Origin: Rhodocyclales bacterium
Lineage (GTDB): Bacteria > Pseudomonadota > Gammaproteobacteria > Burkholderiales > Rhodocyclaceae
Reading direction: 5' to 3'
NCBI GenBank assembly: GCA_028292485.1
Contig: JAQGMG010000022.1
Span: 1-64,000 of the forward strand
Length of the DNA stretch: 64,000 nucleotides
Numbering within the stretch: position 1 is the first letter of the stretch; every line of letters begins with the position of its first letter. The position numbers and the translations under genes are program-made. This document shows positions 53,232 to 61,402 of this stretch, in pieces. The notes under the pieces were generated by a model. It saw nothing but the letters and a program-made list of their open reading frames with translations, was not told where the DNA came from and made no database searches.

Positions 53232-53258
53232 TTAGCACTCTGTAAGCGAGAGTGCTAA
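53232..53258. promoter_or_regulatory. CIRCE element (HrcA operator) at the rpoH promoter
   Basis: TTAGCACTC-N9-GAGTGCTAA is an exact match to the CIRCE consensus, the operator of the heat-shock repressor HrcA. It overlaps a credible sigma-70 promoter: TTAGCA (53232-53237), 18 bp, then TAAAAT (53256-53261) with an extended TGC. It lies 91 bp before the rpoH start codon, so HrcA binding should block rpoH transcription. Confidence 0.93.
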
Positions 53259-53349
53259 AATCGCACATCAGGATTTCGTTGTAATCAGTTTTAAGTCAAT
53301 CTGCCGCGACGCCAGGGGATTGATTCAGGAATTGGGAAAGGAGCTAGGC

Positions 53350-54225
53350 ATGACGTCTTCTGCATTAATCTTTCCAACGCCAAGCGCGCTTGGCAGCATC
53401 GACCAGTACATTCAGGCCGCCAATCGCTTCCCTATGCTCACCGAAGAGCAGGAGCAGGCCTTGGCACGCCGTCTTACCAACGACAACGACCTCGAGGCCG
53501 CGCGCCAGATGGTGTTGTCGCATTTGCGCCTGGTCGTTTCGATCGCCCGCAACTACCTGGGCTATGGCCTGCCGCATGCGGACCTGATCCAGGAAGGCAA
53601 TGTCGGCCTCATGAAGGCCGTGAAGCGCTTCGATCCGGATCGCGGCGTGCGCCTCGTGTCCTTCGCCATCCACTGGATCAAGGCGGAGATCCACGAGTAC
53701 ATCCTCAAGAACTGGCGCCTGGTGAAGATCGCCACGACGAAGTCGCAGCGCAAGCTGTTCTTCAATCTGCGTAGCCTGCGCAGCCAGAATGGCGAGGCCG
53801 CCCACAGCCTGACGCCATCGGAAGCCCTGGACATTGCAGAACGCCTTGGCGTGAAGACCGAAGAGGTCTTTGAAATGGAATCGCGCTTTGCCGGTGGTGA
53901 CGTGGCGCTCGAGGGCTCGAATGACGACGATGACGAACGTCATTTCTCGCCCATCAGCTGGCTTGTCGACCCGGCGGCCGAACCTGCCGAAGTGCTCGAA
54001 ACCGCGCAGATGGAACGCCTGCAGGACAGTGGCCTGAGAAACGCGCTGGAAAGTCTGGACGAGCGTAGTCGCGCCATCGTGCAACGCCGCTGGCTGGTGG
54101 CCGAGGAAGAAAGTGCCGCCACCCTGCATGAGCTTGCCGCCGAATACGGCATATCCGCAGAACGGATTCGTCAGATCGAAGTAAAGGCGATGCAGAAGAT
54201 GCGCGGATTGCTGACGATGGCGTGA
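53350..54225 (+). CDS. rpoH: Heat-shock sigma factor RpoH (sigma-32)
   Basis: A 291-residue sigma-70 family factor. Region 1.2/2 holds RFPMLTEEQEQALARRL, DLIQEGNVGLMKAVKRFDP and the RpoH box region RKLFFNLR (about 135-142); region 4 has the C-terminal helix-turn-helix LHELAAEYGISAERIRQIE. Start 53350 has AAAGGAG upstream. It directs heat-shock gene transcription. The CIRCE element at its promoter suggests HrcA control, linking the two heat-shock systems. Confidence 0.97.
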   Translation: MTSSALIFPTPSALGSIDQYIQAANRFPMLTEEQEQALARRLTNDNDLEAARQMVLSHLRLVVSIARNYLGYGLPHADLIQEGNVGLMKAVKRFDPDRGVRLVSFAIHWIKAEIHEYILKNWRLVKIATTKSQRKLFFNLRSLRSQNGEAAHSLTPSEALDIAERLGVKTEEVFEMESRFAGGDVALEGSNDDDDERHFSPISWLVDPAAEPAEVLETAQMERLQDSGLRNALESLDERSRAIVQRRWLVAEEESAATLHELAAEYGISAERIRQIEVKAMQKMRGLLTMA

Positions 54226-54255
54226 TTGCTGCCTGACTTCTTGCAAGAGCAAGCC

Positions 54256-54295
54256 CGCGTAAAAAAGCCGGCACATGTGTCGGCTTTTTTACGCG
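54256..54295. terminator. Bidirectional terminator between rpoH and the binding-protein gene
   Basis: CGCGTAAAAAAGCCG is mirrored by CGGCTTTTTTACGCG around ACACATGTGT-like centre sequence, a long near-perfect palindrome with A and T runs on both sides. It can end both converging transcripts. Confidence 0.93.
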
Positions 54296-54312
54296 CCTGC
54301 AAAAGTCATGAC

Positions 54313-55143
54313 TCAACGACTCATTGTCGGCGCCCGGCGCCAGGCTTTCATGGCCTCGTCGATCCGCTGTTGCGTGACACCGCTGCGCACCCGTTTCGCC
54401 AGCACAGCGTCAAACTCGGCCAACCGCGACAAGCACAAACTCTTCTTCGACCAGCCCACAAAATTGTCGACCTGCGCAACGTTCGGTTTGAGCGCGACAA
54501 ATTCGGCCTCTTTGCCAGCCGGGGCCAGGTAGCTCATCGCCGGATAGTACGGACTGACGAAATACTCGATTCGCTCCGCCGCGAGTTTTCCAAAATTCTC
54601 CTTGATACCCGGCGCGCTCTCAATGCTCAATTCGGCACTCAGGTATTCATCAAATCCGCCGCCAAAACGCGTCCCGTGGGTCACGCCACCAGAATGTCCT
54701 TTGAGATCTTCACGTGATCTGTAGCGCAAGCCGCTCGTCGATTTGACGAAAACCGAGGTCGGGTTGGGAAAGATTGGCGTCGGTACGAATTGAAGAAATT
54801 CGCGGCGGCCCGGCGTGTCCTTGAGTTCCGCAATGATATCCACGGTGCCGAACTCCGCCGATTGCAACAAGCGCAGGAACGGACCGACGTAACGCACTTC
54901 GTAGGGCAAGCGCATGGCATCAAGCACCTCGGTGACCACATTCACGCTGGCACCATGCAGCTGCTTGCCGTCATACCATGCAAAAGGCGGGAATTCAGGA
55001 TCGGCCGATACCACTACGCTTTTGCAGGTATCGCCATCAAGCGCGTGCACCACGCAACTGAGTATCGCCAAAAGGACCAAAAGCACCCCGTGGAGCAACC
55101 CTCGTCGTATCTGATCAGTAAAGATACGGTAGTCAATGCTCAT
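54313..55143 (-). CDS. Periplasmic solute-binding protein (SBP family 3 type)
   Basis: A 276-residue protein. A long N-terminal segment with a hydrophobic core (about 15-33, ending SCVVHAL) is followed by a family 3 fold: DPEFPPFAWYDGKQLHGASV (about 45-64), then FGTVDIIAELKDTPGRREFL, the usual ligand loop. Start 55143 follows GGAGGGGG. No permease or ATPase gene is adjacent, so it is an orphan binding or sensing protein, perhaps for amino acids. Confidence 0.75.
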   Translation of the reverse strand: MSIDYRIFTDQIRRGLLHGVLLVLLAILSCVVHALDGDTCKSVVVSADPEFPPFAWYDGKQLHGASVNVVTEVLDAMRLPYEVRYVGPFLRLLQSAEFGTVDIIAELKDTPGRREFLQFVPTPIFPNPTSVFVKSTSGLRYRSREDLKGHSGGVTHGTRFGGGFDEYLSAELSIESAPGIKENFGKLAAERIEYFVSPYYPAMSYLAPAGKEAEFVALKPNVAQVDNFVGWSKKSLCLSRLAEFDAVLAKRVRSGVTQQRIDEAMKAWRRAPTMSR

Positions 55144-55239
55144 CGCCCCCTCCAGTCGAGCACTCCACTGCGCACATACTGTGAGCATAGCGTGGGCGGG
55201 CACCTATGCCAGAAGTTCACAGCCCCGGAAGGGTTGGCA

Positions 55240-55842
55240 TTACTTGCCGGCGAGTAGCAGCTTGATATCGGCCAGCAGGTTTTCCGGCGTCTCGCCGTAA
55301 CGCACGAACAGTCGCGCGCGCCCTTTCGGGTCGAAGAGATAGATGCCGGCGGTATGGTCCATCGTGTATTTGCCGCCTGCGATATCGCCACGCTTCTCGT
55401 AGTACACGCTGAACGCCTTGGCGATGGCCCTGGTTTGTTCGGGCGTGCCGCGCAGCGCGATGAAGCCTGGATTGAACGCTGTGACATAGTCGCCTAGCAA
55501 CTGTGGCGTGTCGCGCTCGGGGTCGACCGAGACGAGCACTACCTGCAAACGCTTGCCGTCTTCACCAAGCTTCTGCGTGACATCCGCCATCAGGGCCAGG
55601 CTGGTCGGACACGCGTCGGGGCACTGCGTGTAACCGAAAAAAACGGCGACGACCTTGCCGGAAAAGTCGGCGATGGTGCGTGTCTTGCCGATGGTATCCG
55701 GCAGGTTCAGGGCAGCGCCGTAGTTTGCGCCGGTTATGTCCGTGGCATTGAAATGTGCTGGCTGGTCACCGCAGGCCGCCATAAGCGCCATCAGCAACAC
55801 GGTCGCGGCCCAGTTGCGACAGATAGTCATCGGCTGACTCAC
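55240..55842 (-). CDS. SCO1/SenC copper chaperone
   Basis: A 200-residue lipoprotein (lipobox MAAC, Cys24) with a thioredoxin fold. The copper site CPDAC (74-78) and His163 (MDHTAG) are intact. SCO proteins deliver copper to the CuA site of cytochrome oxidase subunit II. It is the last gene of the oxidase block, 7 bp after ctaB. Confidence 0.93.
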   Translation of the reverse strand: MSQPMTICRNWAATVLLMALMAACGDQPAHFNATDITGANYGAALNLPDTIGKTRTIADFSGKVVAVFFGYTQCPDACPTSLALMADVTQKLGEDGKRLQVVLVSVDPERDTPQLLGDYVTAFNPGFIALRGTPEQTRAIAKAFSVYYEKRGDIAGGKYTMDHTAGIYLFDPKGRARLFVRYGETPENLLADIKLLLAGK

Positions 55843-55849
55843 GCGTGAC

Positions 55850-56767
55850 TCACTTCAGGTAATGATCGACGAGCAAAGCCGCGAAGATCAGCGACAGGTA
55901 CAGGATGGAGAAGCGGAAGGTGCGGCGCGCGAGATCATCGCTGTAGTTGCGCAGCAGGTTCCATGCATAGCCTATGAAGACGGCATTGAGTACCAGCGCA
56001 CTGATCAGATAGACCCAGCCCGACATGTTCGACGCAAACGGCAGCAGCGTGACGCCGGTGAGGATGAAGGTGTAGAGCAGTACATGCAGGCGGGTGAATT
56101 TCGAGCCGTGCGTGACGGGCAGCATCGGCAGGCCTGCTGCGGCGTAGTCCTTGGTGCGATACAGCGCGAGCGCCCAGAAATGCGGTGGCGTCCAGGTAAA
56201 GATGATGAGGAACAACAAGCAGGCGTCGGATGAAACTTCGCCCGTCATGGCCGCCCAGCCGAGCACCGGTGGCATGGCGCCGGATGCGCCACCTATGACG
56301 ATGTTCTGCGGCGTGTTCGGCTTGAGGAGCACCGTGTAGATGACGGCATAGCCAACGAAGGTGGCAAGTGTGAGCCACATGGTCAGCGGGTTGACGGCGT
56401 GATAGAGCAAGGACAGCCCTGCCCCGCCGAGCATGGCGGAGAACAGCAATGTTTCCTGCGTTGACAGCTGACCGCGTGGCAGTGGCCGCGCGCGCGTGCG
56501 TGCCATCTTGGCGTCGATACGCTGTTCGATGAGGCAGTTGATGGCGGCTGCAGCACCGGCAACGGCGGCAATACCGAGCGTTGCGGCGAGCATCAGTACA
56601 GGCGGCGGGAAGCCGCTGGGTATCGCCAGGAACATGCCGATCACGGCACAGAAAACGATCAGTGTATTGACACGCAGCTTGGTCAGCGCGACATAAGCTT
56701 GTAGTTTCGCCTGGACCTTCTGCAGTGGCGTGATTGCCAGCCGTCGTTCAAGTTGCGAGCCGTTCAT
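55850..56767 (-). CDS. ctaB: Protohaem IX farnesyltransferase (haem O synthase)
   Basis: A 305-residue UbiA-family membrane enzyme with about nine spans. The prenyl-binding motif [20 protein letters not shown] (about 86-105) and the second Asp-rich loop [16 protein letters not shown] are present. It makes haem O from haem B for the oxidase. Its start at 56767 overlaps the end of ctaA by 20 bp; AAAGGA precedes it. Confidence 0.96.
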   Translation of the reverse strand: MNGSQLERRLAITPLQKVQAKLQAYVALTKLRVNTLIVFCAVIGMFLAIPSGFPPPVLMLAATLGIAAVAGAAAAINCLIEQRIDAKMARTRARPLPRGQLSTQETLLFSAMLGGAGLSLLYHAVNPLTMWLTLATFVGYAVIYTVLLKPNTPQNIVIGGASGAMPPVLGWAAMTGEVSSDACLLFLIIFTWTPPHFWALALYRTKDYAAAGLPMLPVTHGSKFTRLHVLLYTFILTGVTLLPFASNMSGWVYLISALVLNAVFIGYAWNLLRNYSDDLARRTFRFSILYLSLIFAALLVDHYLK

Positions 56768-57764
56768 TCCATATCCTTTCCATGTGCGCACCCGCCGTCA
56801 CGGCGCGTAGCCGGAAGTTGATCGATACGGTAATGATCACCAGCAGTGCGGCAACCGCATTGTGTGCAACGGCAACCGCCAGCGGCAGCGCGAACACGAC
56901 GTTGGAGATGCCCAATGCAATTTGCGTAATCACCGCAACCATGAGGAGGACGGCCAGGCCGCGCAAGGCTTCATGACGCATGAGGCGGAAACCGAATACC
57001 AGCAAGTAGCCGCCGACAAGAATCGCCCCGACGCGGTGGCTCCAGTGAATGGCTGTCAGCGCAGCGCTCGACAGTAATTGACCGGCGGCGGTACGACCCA
57101 GCTCGCGGAACAGCTGAAAGGCATTGCTGAAATCCATATTGGGTAGCCAGCCGTTCTGGCAGGTCGGAAAATCCGGACAAGCCAGTGCAGCGTAGTTCGT
57201 CGATACCCAGCCGCCGAGTGCAATCTGCAGGATCAGCAAGACCAGTGCAGTGCGCGCGGCAAAGGCGAGACGCGAACCAGCAGCGTGACGCGCGGCACCA
57301 GATTCCCGCTGCACGATCCAGGTGAGCATGCCGAGTGTCATCAGCCCCAGCAGCAGGTGCGTGCTGACCACGGCGGGCATCAATCTGAGCGTCACGGTCC
57401 ATGCGCCAAAGGCGCCTTGCAGACAGATGAGGCCGAACAACGCAAACAGCTGGCCCGGCGAGATGCCCTGTGAGCGCCAGCGACGCCACGCCAGGATGGC
57501 CATGATCAGGCTCAGCAGACCGAGCGTGGAGGCGAAGTAACGATGAATCATTTCCTTCCATGCCTTGTGCATGGAAACAGGCCCGTGCTCGTCTGCCGCA
57601 TGCGCAGCCTTGATCTCGTCCTGCGCATGATGCGGCGACAGTTGGCCGTAGCAGCCGGGCCAGTCCGGGCAGCCGAGGCCTGCATCGTTGAGGCGCACAT
57701 AGGCACCCAGCACTACGACAAAGAAGGCCAGCAACAAGGAGAAGAGTGCGAGTTTGCGGATCAT
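56748..57764 (-). CDS. ctaA: Haem A synthase (COX15/CtaA)
   Basis: A 338-residue membrane protein with eight spans. The first half has [21 protein letters not shown] (about 21-41) and [14 protein letters not shown]; the second half has [17 protein letters not shown] and [13 protein letters not shown], giving two paired haem-binding His sets. It oxidises haem O to haem A. It lies between the SCO-like protein and ctaB. Confidence 0.95.
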   Translation of the reverse strand: MIRKLALFSLLLAFFVVVLGAYVRLNDAGLGCPDWPGCYGQLSPHHAQDEIKAAHAADEHGPVSMHKAWKEMIHRYFASTLGLLSLIMAILAWRRWRSQGISPGQLFALFGLICLQGAFGAWTVTLRLMPAVVSTHLLLGLMTLGMLTWIVQRESGAARHAAGSRLAFAARTALVLLILQIALGGWVSTNYAALACPDFPTCQNGWLPNMDFSNAFQLFRELGRTAAGQLLSSAALTAIHWSHRVGAILVGGYLLVFGFRLMRHEALRGLAVLLMVAVITQIALGISNVVFALPLAVAVAHNAVAALLVIITVSINFRLRAVTAGAHMERIWNERLAT

Positions 57765-57776
57765 GTCAGTCGTGCA

Positions 57777-58379
57777 TCAGCGCGAGTATTTGAGGAGTTT
57801 CTTCAAGTCCGCCACGATGCCCTTGGTCTCGGGATTTTGCGGGAACCGCATCATGAGGTTGCCGCGCGGATCAATCAAGTCAATATGTCTCGCCGGGCCG
57901 AGTGCGCTTGCCAAAGCCCGGTCAGCCACAACGAGCAGGCCCGGATGGCCGGCCAGCAAGCTCGCATCCGGTTTCGCGCCGTCGTCGATGACCCACAGAC
58001 GCGCCACGCGATCCATGTCAGCGGCCTGGATTACGCGAATCTGGCGCATGTAGTAGAGATCCCGCTGGCAGTCCGCATCGCAGGCTCCCGGCGCGCGCAC
58101 CGCCATCACCCATTTACCGCGCATGCCGGCTTCGAGCGCTGCGCCATCAAGGGTGCGCAAGCTTGCCGTCTGCAGTGCCACGGCCGGCGAGATCACCGTG
58201 CCATAGCTGGCGATTGCCGAAGGCCGCCAGACGTAGAAAGCAAAATAGGCCGCGGCAATCGGTGCCAGGCATACGGCCAGCAGCAACAGCATGGTGCGAC
58301 GCCCCTTGGCGATCTGCTCGGCGCTTATTGCAGGCTTGTTCACTGTGCTTCCTGCATTGGTCATTCCGATATCTTTCAT
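57777..58379 (-). CDS. SCO-like membrane-anchored protein of the oxidase operon
   Basis: A 200-residue protein with one N-terminal span (about 30-50) and a thioredoxin-like domain. It keeps a CxxxC pair (CDADC, Cys100 and Cys104) and His165 (GPARHIDLIDPRG), the same pattern and spacing as the true SCO gene at 55240, though the flanking sequence is otherwise divergent. It is usually annotated only as a transmembrane or cytochrome-oxidase-associated protein. Start 58379 overlaps the SURF1 stop (ATGA). It may be a second copper or redox helper for CuA assembly. Confidence 0.75.
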   Translation of the reverse strand: MKDIGMTNAGSTVNKPAISAEQIAKGRRTMLLLLAVCLAPIAAAYFAFYVWRPSAIASYGTVISPAVALQTASLRTLDGAALEAGMRGKWVMAVRAPGACDADCQRDLYYMRQIRVIQAADMDRVARLWVIDDGAKPDASLLAGHPGLLVVADRALASALGPARHIDLIDPRGNLMMRFPQNPETKGIVADLKKLLKYSR

Positions 58380-59074
58380 TTCGTTCTTTCGCGTGGCAGG
58401 CGAAACTGGCGCCAGCCGAAAAACCCGGTCAGGCCAAGAGCCACGATGGCAAATACAAACCATTGCAAGGCATAGGCCTTGTGCATGCTCACACCCAGAT
58501 CGGGCCGCGGCCAGTCACGCTGCAATCCATCCGGGCTAGCGCTTTCCTGGAACAGTAGCAGCGGCGCAACCGGCACATTGAGACGGGCTGCGAAGTGCTG
58601 CGGATCGGCACGCTGCCAGACCTGCCCGGCTTCCTTGCCATCATCCAGCCGGAAACTCTTGAGGTCCGGCCGCAGCAACAGGCCCGCTATTTTCACAGGC
58701 TCAGCCGGGGTCGGAATCGTGGGCAGGACCTCACGCCGCAGGCCTGCGGCGACCCAACCGCGATTGACAATGACGACGCTGCCATCGCCAAGCCGCAAAG
58801 GCGTTAATACATGGTAGCCAGTCTGCTGGGCATGCACGCGGTTATCCAGGAATACCGTCTGTGCGGCAATCCAGGTTCCGCCGAGACTGACACGCTGCCA
58901 CTCCTCGAGCGCCGCTGAGGATGTCTGCGTTGCCGGCACGCCTGCCGCATCCAGATGCGCCTGGCGCTCCGCCTTGAACTCAGCCCTGTGCACTTGCCAG
59001 AAACCGAGGCGCACGCAGAGCGCGCACATCAGTACACCGGCAACGAAGGGAATCAGACGACGGAGAGAAGACAT
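58376..59074 (-). CDS. SURF1 family oxidase assembly protein
   Basis: A 232-residue SURF1 protein with terminal membrane spans (about 8-26 and 208-226) and a central periplasmic domain containing WQRVSLGGTW, VFLDNRVHAQQTGYHVLTPL and VIVNRGWVAAG. It aids haem A delivery to subunit I. It is coupled to the SCO-like gene by a 4-bp overlap. Confidence 0.93.
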   Translation of the reverse strand: MSSLRRLIPFVAGVLMCALCVRLGFWQVHRAEFKAERQAHLDAAGVPATQTSSAALEEWQRVSLGGTWIAAQTVFLDNRVHAQQTGYHVLTPLRLGDGSVVIVNRGWVAAGLRREVLPTIPTPAEPVKIAGLLLRPDLKSFRLDDGKEAGQVWQRADPQHFAARLNVPVAPLLLFQESASPDGLQRDWPRPDLGVSMHKAYALQWFVFAIVALGLTGFFGWRQFRLPRERTK

Positions 59075-59160
59075 CGGGCGCGGCGGCGTACCTGAAGAAA
59101 ACTATTGCGGAGCGTTAGGGCAGGCTAAGATTGCTGCCTCGAATTCACCAAGGCACTGCC

Positions 59161-59361
59161 ATGCGCTGGGTCGTCATTGCTCTTCTGCTGGCCATCATGG
59201 TCAGCCTCGGATCGGGTCTTTTCTCGCTCGTCAAAGACAAAAGCAACAGTGACCGCACCGTGCGCGCGCTGACCTGGCGCATCGGTTTGTCACTGCTGCT
59301 TTTCTTCCTGCTGATACTGATCTACCGCATGGGCTGGGTGTCAGGGCATTTATTGCACTGA
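59161..59361 (+). CDS. Twin-transmembrane protein (DUF2909)
   Basis: A 66-residue protein with two membrane spans (about 3-22 and 42-60) joined by a short basic loop (LVKDKSNSDRTVRALTWR). It matches DUF2909, commonly found beside SURF1 and ctaE. It is on the opposite strand to all neighbouring oxidase genes, lying between ctaE and SURF1. Start at 59161 is family-like. Function is unknown; co-occurrence suggests a part in oxidase assembly. Confidence 0.8.
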   Translation: MRWVVIALLLAIMVSLGSGLFSLVKDKSNSDRTVRALTWRIGLSLLLFFLLILIYRMGWVSGHLLH

Positions 59362-59387
59362 CACCGCCCGTGTTCTGCGCTACTGGA

Positions 59388-60398
59388 TTACAGCACGTAG
59401 ACCACGATGAATAACAGCAACCAGACGTAATCCACAAAGTGCCAGTACCAGGCCGCTGCTTCAAAAGCGAAGTGGCGCTCGGCGCTGAAATGTCCCGCCA
59501 GCGAGCGGAACAACATGACCGTCAGCATGATCACGCCGATGGTCACGTGCAGGCCGTGGAAGCCGGTCATCATGAAGAAAGTCGAGCCGTAGATGCCGGA
59601 GGTCAGCTTCAGGCCTTCGTGATAGGCATGCGTGTATTCCTCTGCCTGGCAACCCAGAAAGACCACACCCAGCGCAATGGTCAGCGCCAGGAAAATATTG
59701 AACTGAGCACGATTGCCGTTACGAATCGACCAGTGCGCCCAGGTCAAAGTCGCGGCGGAAGCCAGCAGCAACGCCGTGTTGATGGCGGGCAGCCAGTCGA
59801 GCGACATTGCGCCAAGGAACAAGGCAACCAGTACCACGACAAGTACCAGCACCAGTTGCAACTGGCTGCGCTTGCCGTGTTCGAGTGGCTTGTGCGCGTA
59901 AGTCACTGCAGCACCTGCACCCACCATCAGCGCCAGACCAAGCATGGCCTTGCCGAAGGTGATCGTTGGGGCCATGGTCATTTCGAGCTCGCCCAGCGGA
60001 CCTGCAGTCGGCCATACAGCCTTGAACGCAGGCCAGAAGAGGTTGCCATCCACGCTGCCCAGATCGTGAATGCCGATGTGGCGCACGTAGAACAAGGTGC
60101 CGAAGAATGCGGCAAAGAACATCACTTCGGAAAAGATGAACCACATCATGCTGAAGCGGAATGACTTGCTGACCTGCGCGCCGTATTTGCCGCTTTCGGA
60201 TTCGCGCGCCACGGTACGGAACCAGCCGAACAGCATATAAATCAGTACGGCAAAGCCGCTGGCCACCAGCCACGGGCCCGCTTCCAGATGATTGACCCAG
60301 AACGAAGCGCCCGCGGCCATCAACAGCAGCGCCACAGCACCCATCAATGGATAGGTTGAAGGTTCGGGAACGAAATATTTTTCTAAGGTCTGGCTCAT
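59388..60398 (-). CDS. ctaE: Cytochrome c oxidase subunit III
   Basis: A 336-residue membrane protein with seven spans, longer than the usual 265-295 residues, mainly through a central extension (RSQLQLVLVLVVVLVALFL onward). Conserved are FVPEPSTYPLMGA, RTVARESESGKYGAQV, FIFSEVMFFAAFFGTLFY and the C-terminal HFVDYVWLLLFIVVYV. Start 60398 lies in the frame of MSQTLEKYF. It stabilises subunit I and lines the oxygen path. Confidence 0.95.
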   Translation of the reverse strand: MSQTLEKYFVPEPSTYPLMGAVALLLMAAGASFWVNHLEAGPWLVASGFAVLIYMLFGWFRTVARESESGKYGAQVSKSFRFSMMWFIFSEVMFFAAFFGTLFYVRHIGIHDLGSVDGNLFWPAFKAVWPTAGPLGELEMTMAPTITFGKAMLGLALMVGAGAAVTYAHKPLEHGKRSQLQLVLVLVVVLVALFLGAMSLDWLPAINTALLLASAATLTWAHWSIRNGNRAQFNIFLALTIALGVVFLGCQAEEYTHAYHEGLKLTSGIYGSTFFMMTGFHGLHVTIGVIMLTVMLFRSLAGHFSAERHFAFEAAAWYWHFVDYVWLLLFIVVYVL

Positions 60399-60462
60399 GC
60401 TGGCCTTCTCCAAGGTTTTGCTGAATTACTGAATCGGGTACAAGACCTGACAGGCCCACTAC

Positions 60463-60702
60463 TCAATGCCCCGCCTGCGAAACCACAAACCGCGCAAGCA
60501 TCACGATGCTTACCACAAACACTATGCCGCCAATCACGCCAGCAACGATGAGATGCTTTGCCTTGAACTGCGCGGCATCCCGCTCGTAAGCGCTGCGCTT
60601 GCGGATGCCGATGAAGGCTCCCAGCACTGCGCTCACCGTTGCAAGAAATCCTGCGCTGTTTTGAACATCCTTGCCGCTGCCGCCCTCACCGTCCTTGGCC
60701 AT
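60463..60702 (-). CDS. DUF2970 family small membrane protein
   Basis: A 79-residue protein with two hydrophobic segments (AGFLATVSAVLGAFIGI and IVAGVIGGIVFVVSIVML) around a charged loop (RKRSAYERDAAQFK). DUF2970 members sit between ctaG and ctaE in betaproteobacteria, as here. Function unknown; probably an oxidase accessory. Confidence 0.85.
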   Translation of the reverse strand: MAKDGEGGSGKDVQNSAGFLATVSAVLGAFIGIRKRSAYERDAAQFKAKHLIVAGVIGGIVFVVSIVMLARFVVSQAGH

Positions 60703-60722
60703 ATAACCTCACCTCGCCAACC

Positions 60723-61244
60723 TCACTTCTGTGTGCCTGCCACTTCAAAGAAAGTGTAGGACAAGGTGAAAACCGGCACTTCTGTCGGCAAATCGCTATC
60801 TACCGTAAAGACCACCGGCATGACACGTTTCTCGTGCGCCGCGAAGGTCTGCTGGCGGAAGCAGAAACACTCCAGCTTCTGTACGTGCCGTTCTGCAACC
60901 ATCGGCGTGTAGCTCGGAATCGCCTGCCCGGTCACTGCACGGTCCAGCGTATTCTCTACTTCGTAGTCCACCCGCACCATCTGGCCCGGATGCACATTCA
61001 CACTCGCCTGCAAGGGCTTGAAACGCCACGCCAGATTGCGCGTGTTCGCGTCGAACTGCACCATCACCATTCGCGACGTGTCGATCTGCGAGTTGCTCAC
61101 GCCCTTGTCGGCACGCAGCAGATTGTTCAAACCCGCCACTTCGCAAATCGTCTTGTAGAACGGGATCAGCGCGAAGCCGAAACCGAACATCACACACGCC
61201 GCAATCAGCAATTTCACCCGCAAGGTGCGGTTTTCGCGCTTCAT
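60723..61244 (-). CDS. ctaG: Cytochrome c oxidase assembly protein CtaG/Cox11
   Basis: A 173-residue protein with one N-terminal span (about 9-28) and a periplasmic domain that has YTPMVAERHVQKLECFCF (the CFCF copper ligand pair, about 122-125) and the FYKTICEVAG entry segment. It delivers copper to CuB in subunit I. It follows ctaD after a tiny assembly gene. Confidence 0.95.
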   Translation of the reverse strand: MKRENRTLRVKLLIAACVMFGFGFALIPFYKTICEVAGLNNLLRADKGVSNSQIDTSRMVMVQFDANTRNLAWRFKPLQASVNVHPGQMVRVDYEVENTLDRAVTGQAIPSYTPMVAERHVQKLECFCFRQQTFAAHEKRVMPVVFTVDSDLPTEVPVFTLSYTFFEVAGTQK

Positions 61245-61280
61245 CTACTGCTACCAGACTGAACTGCCTGCTGCATTGAA

Positions 61281-61394
61281 TTACCTGGCGCCGAACAACC
61301 ACGTCTTGATGACAATGCCGACAAAAAACGCCAGCGCGATCGACCCGAGTATCAGCAGGGTGCGCAGGTTCTGGCGCTTCTTGTCTGCTGCCAC
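61281..61394 (-). CDS. Cytochrome oxidase small assembly protein (37 residues)
   Basis: A GTG-started frame of 37 residues between ctaD and ctaG, too short for usual ORF lists. It is a basic head (AADKKRQNLRT) followed by one membrane span (LLILGSIALAFFVGIVIK) and the end TWLFGAR. Size, position and layout match the very small oxidase assembly proteins found here in Burkholderiales. The start lies 9 bp after the ctaD stop; the ribosome site is weak, so coupled translation is likely. Confidence 0.75.
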   Translation of the reverse strand: MAADKKRQNLRTLLILGSIALAFFVGIVIKTWLFGAR

Positions 61395-61402
61395 GATGCT
61401 GC

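Noticed and set aside
53365-54276. Long minus-strand frame opposite rpoH
   Set aside because: Shadow of rpoH with no recognisable domain.
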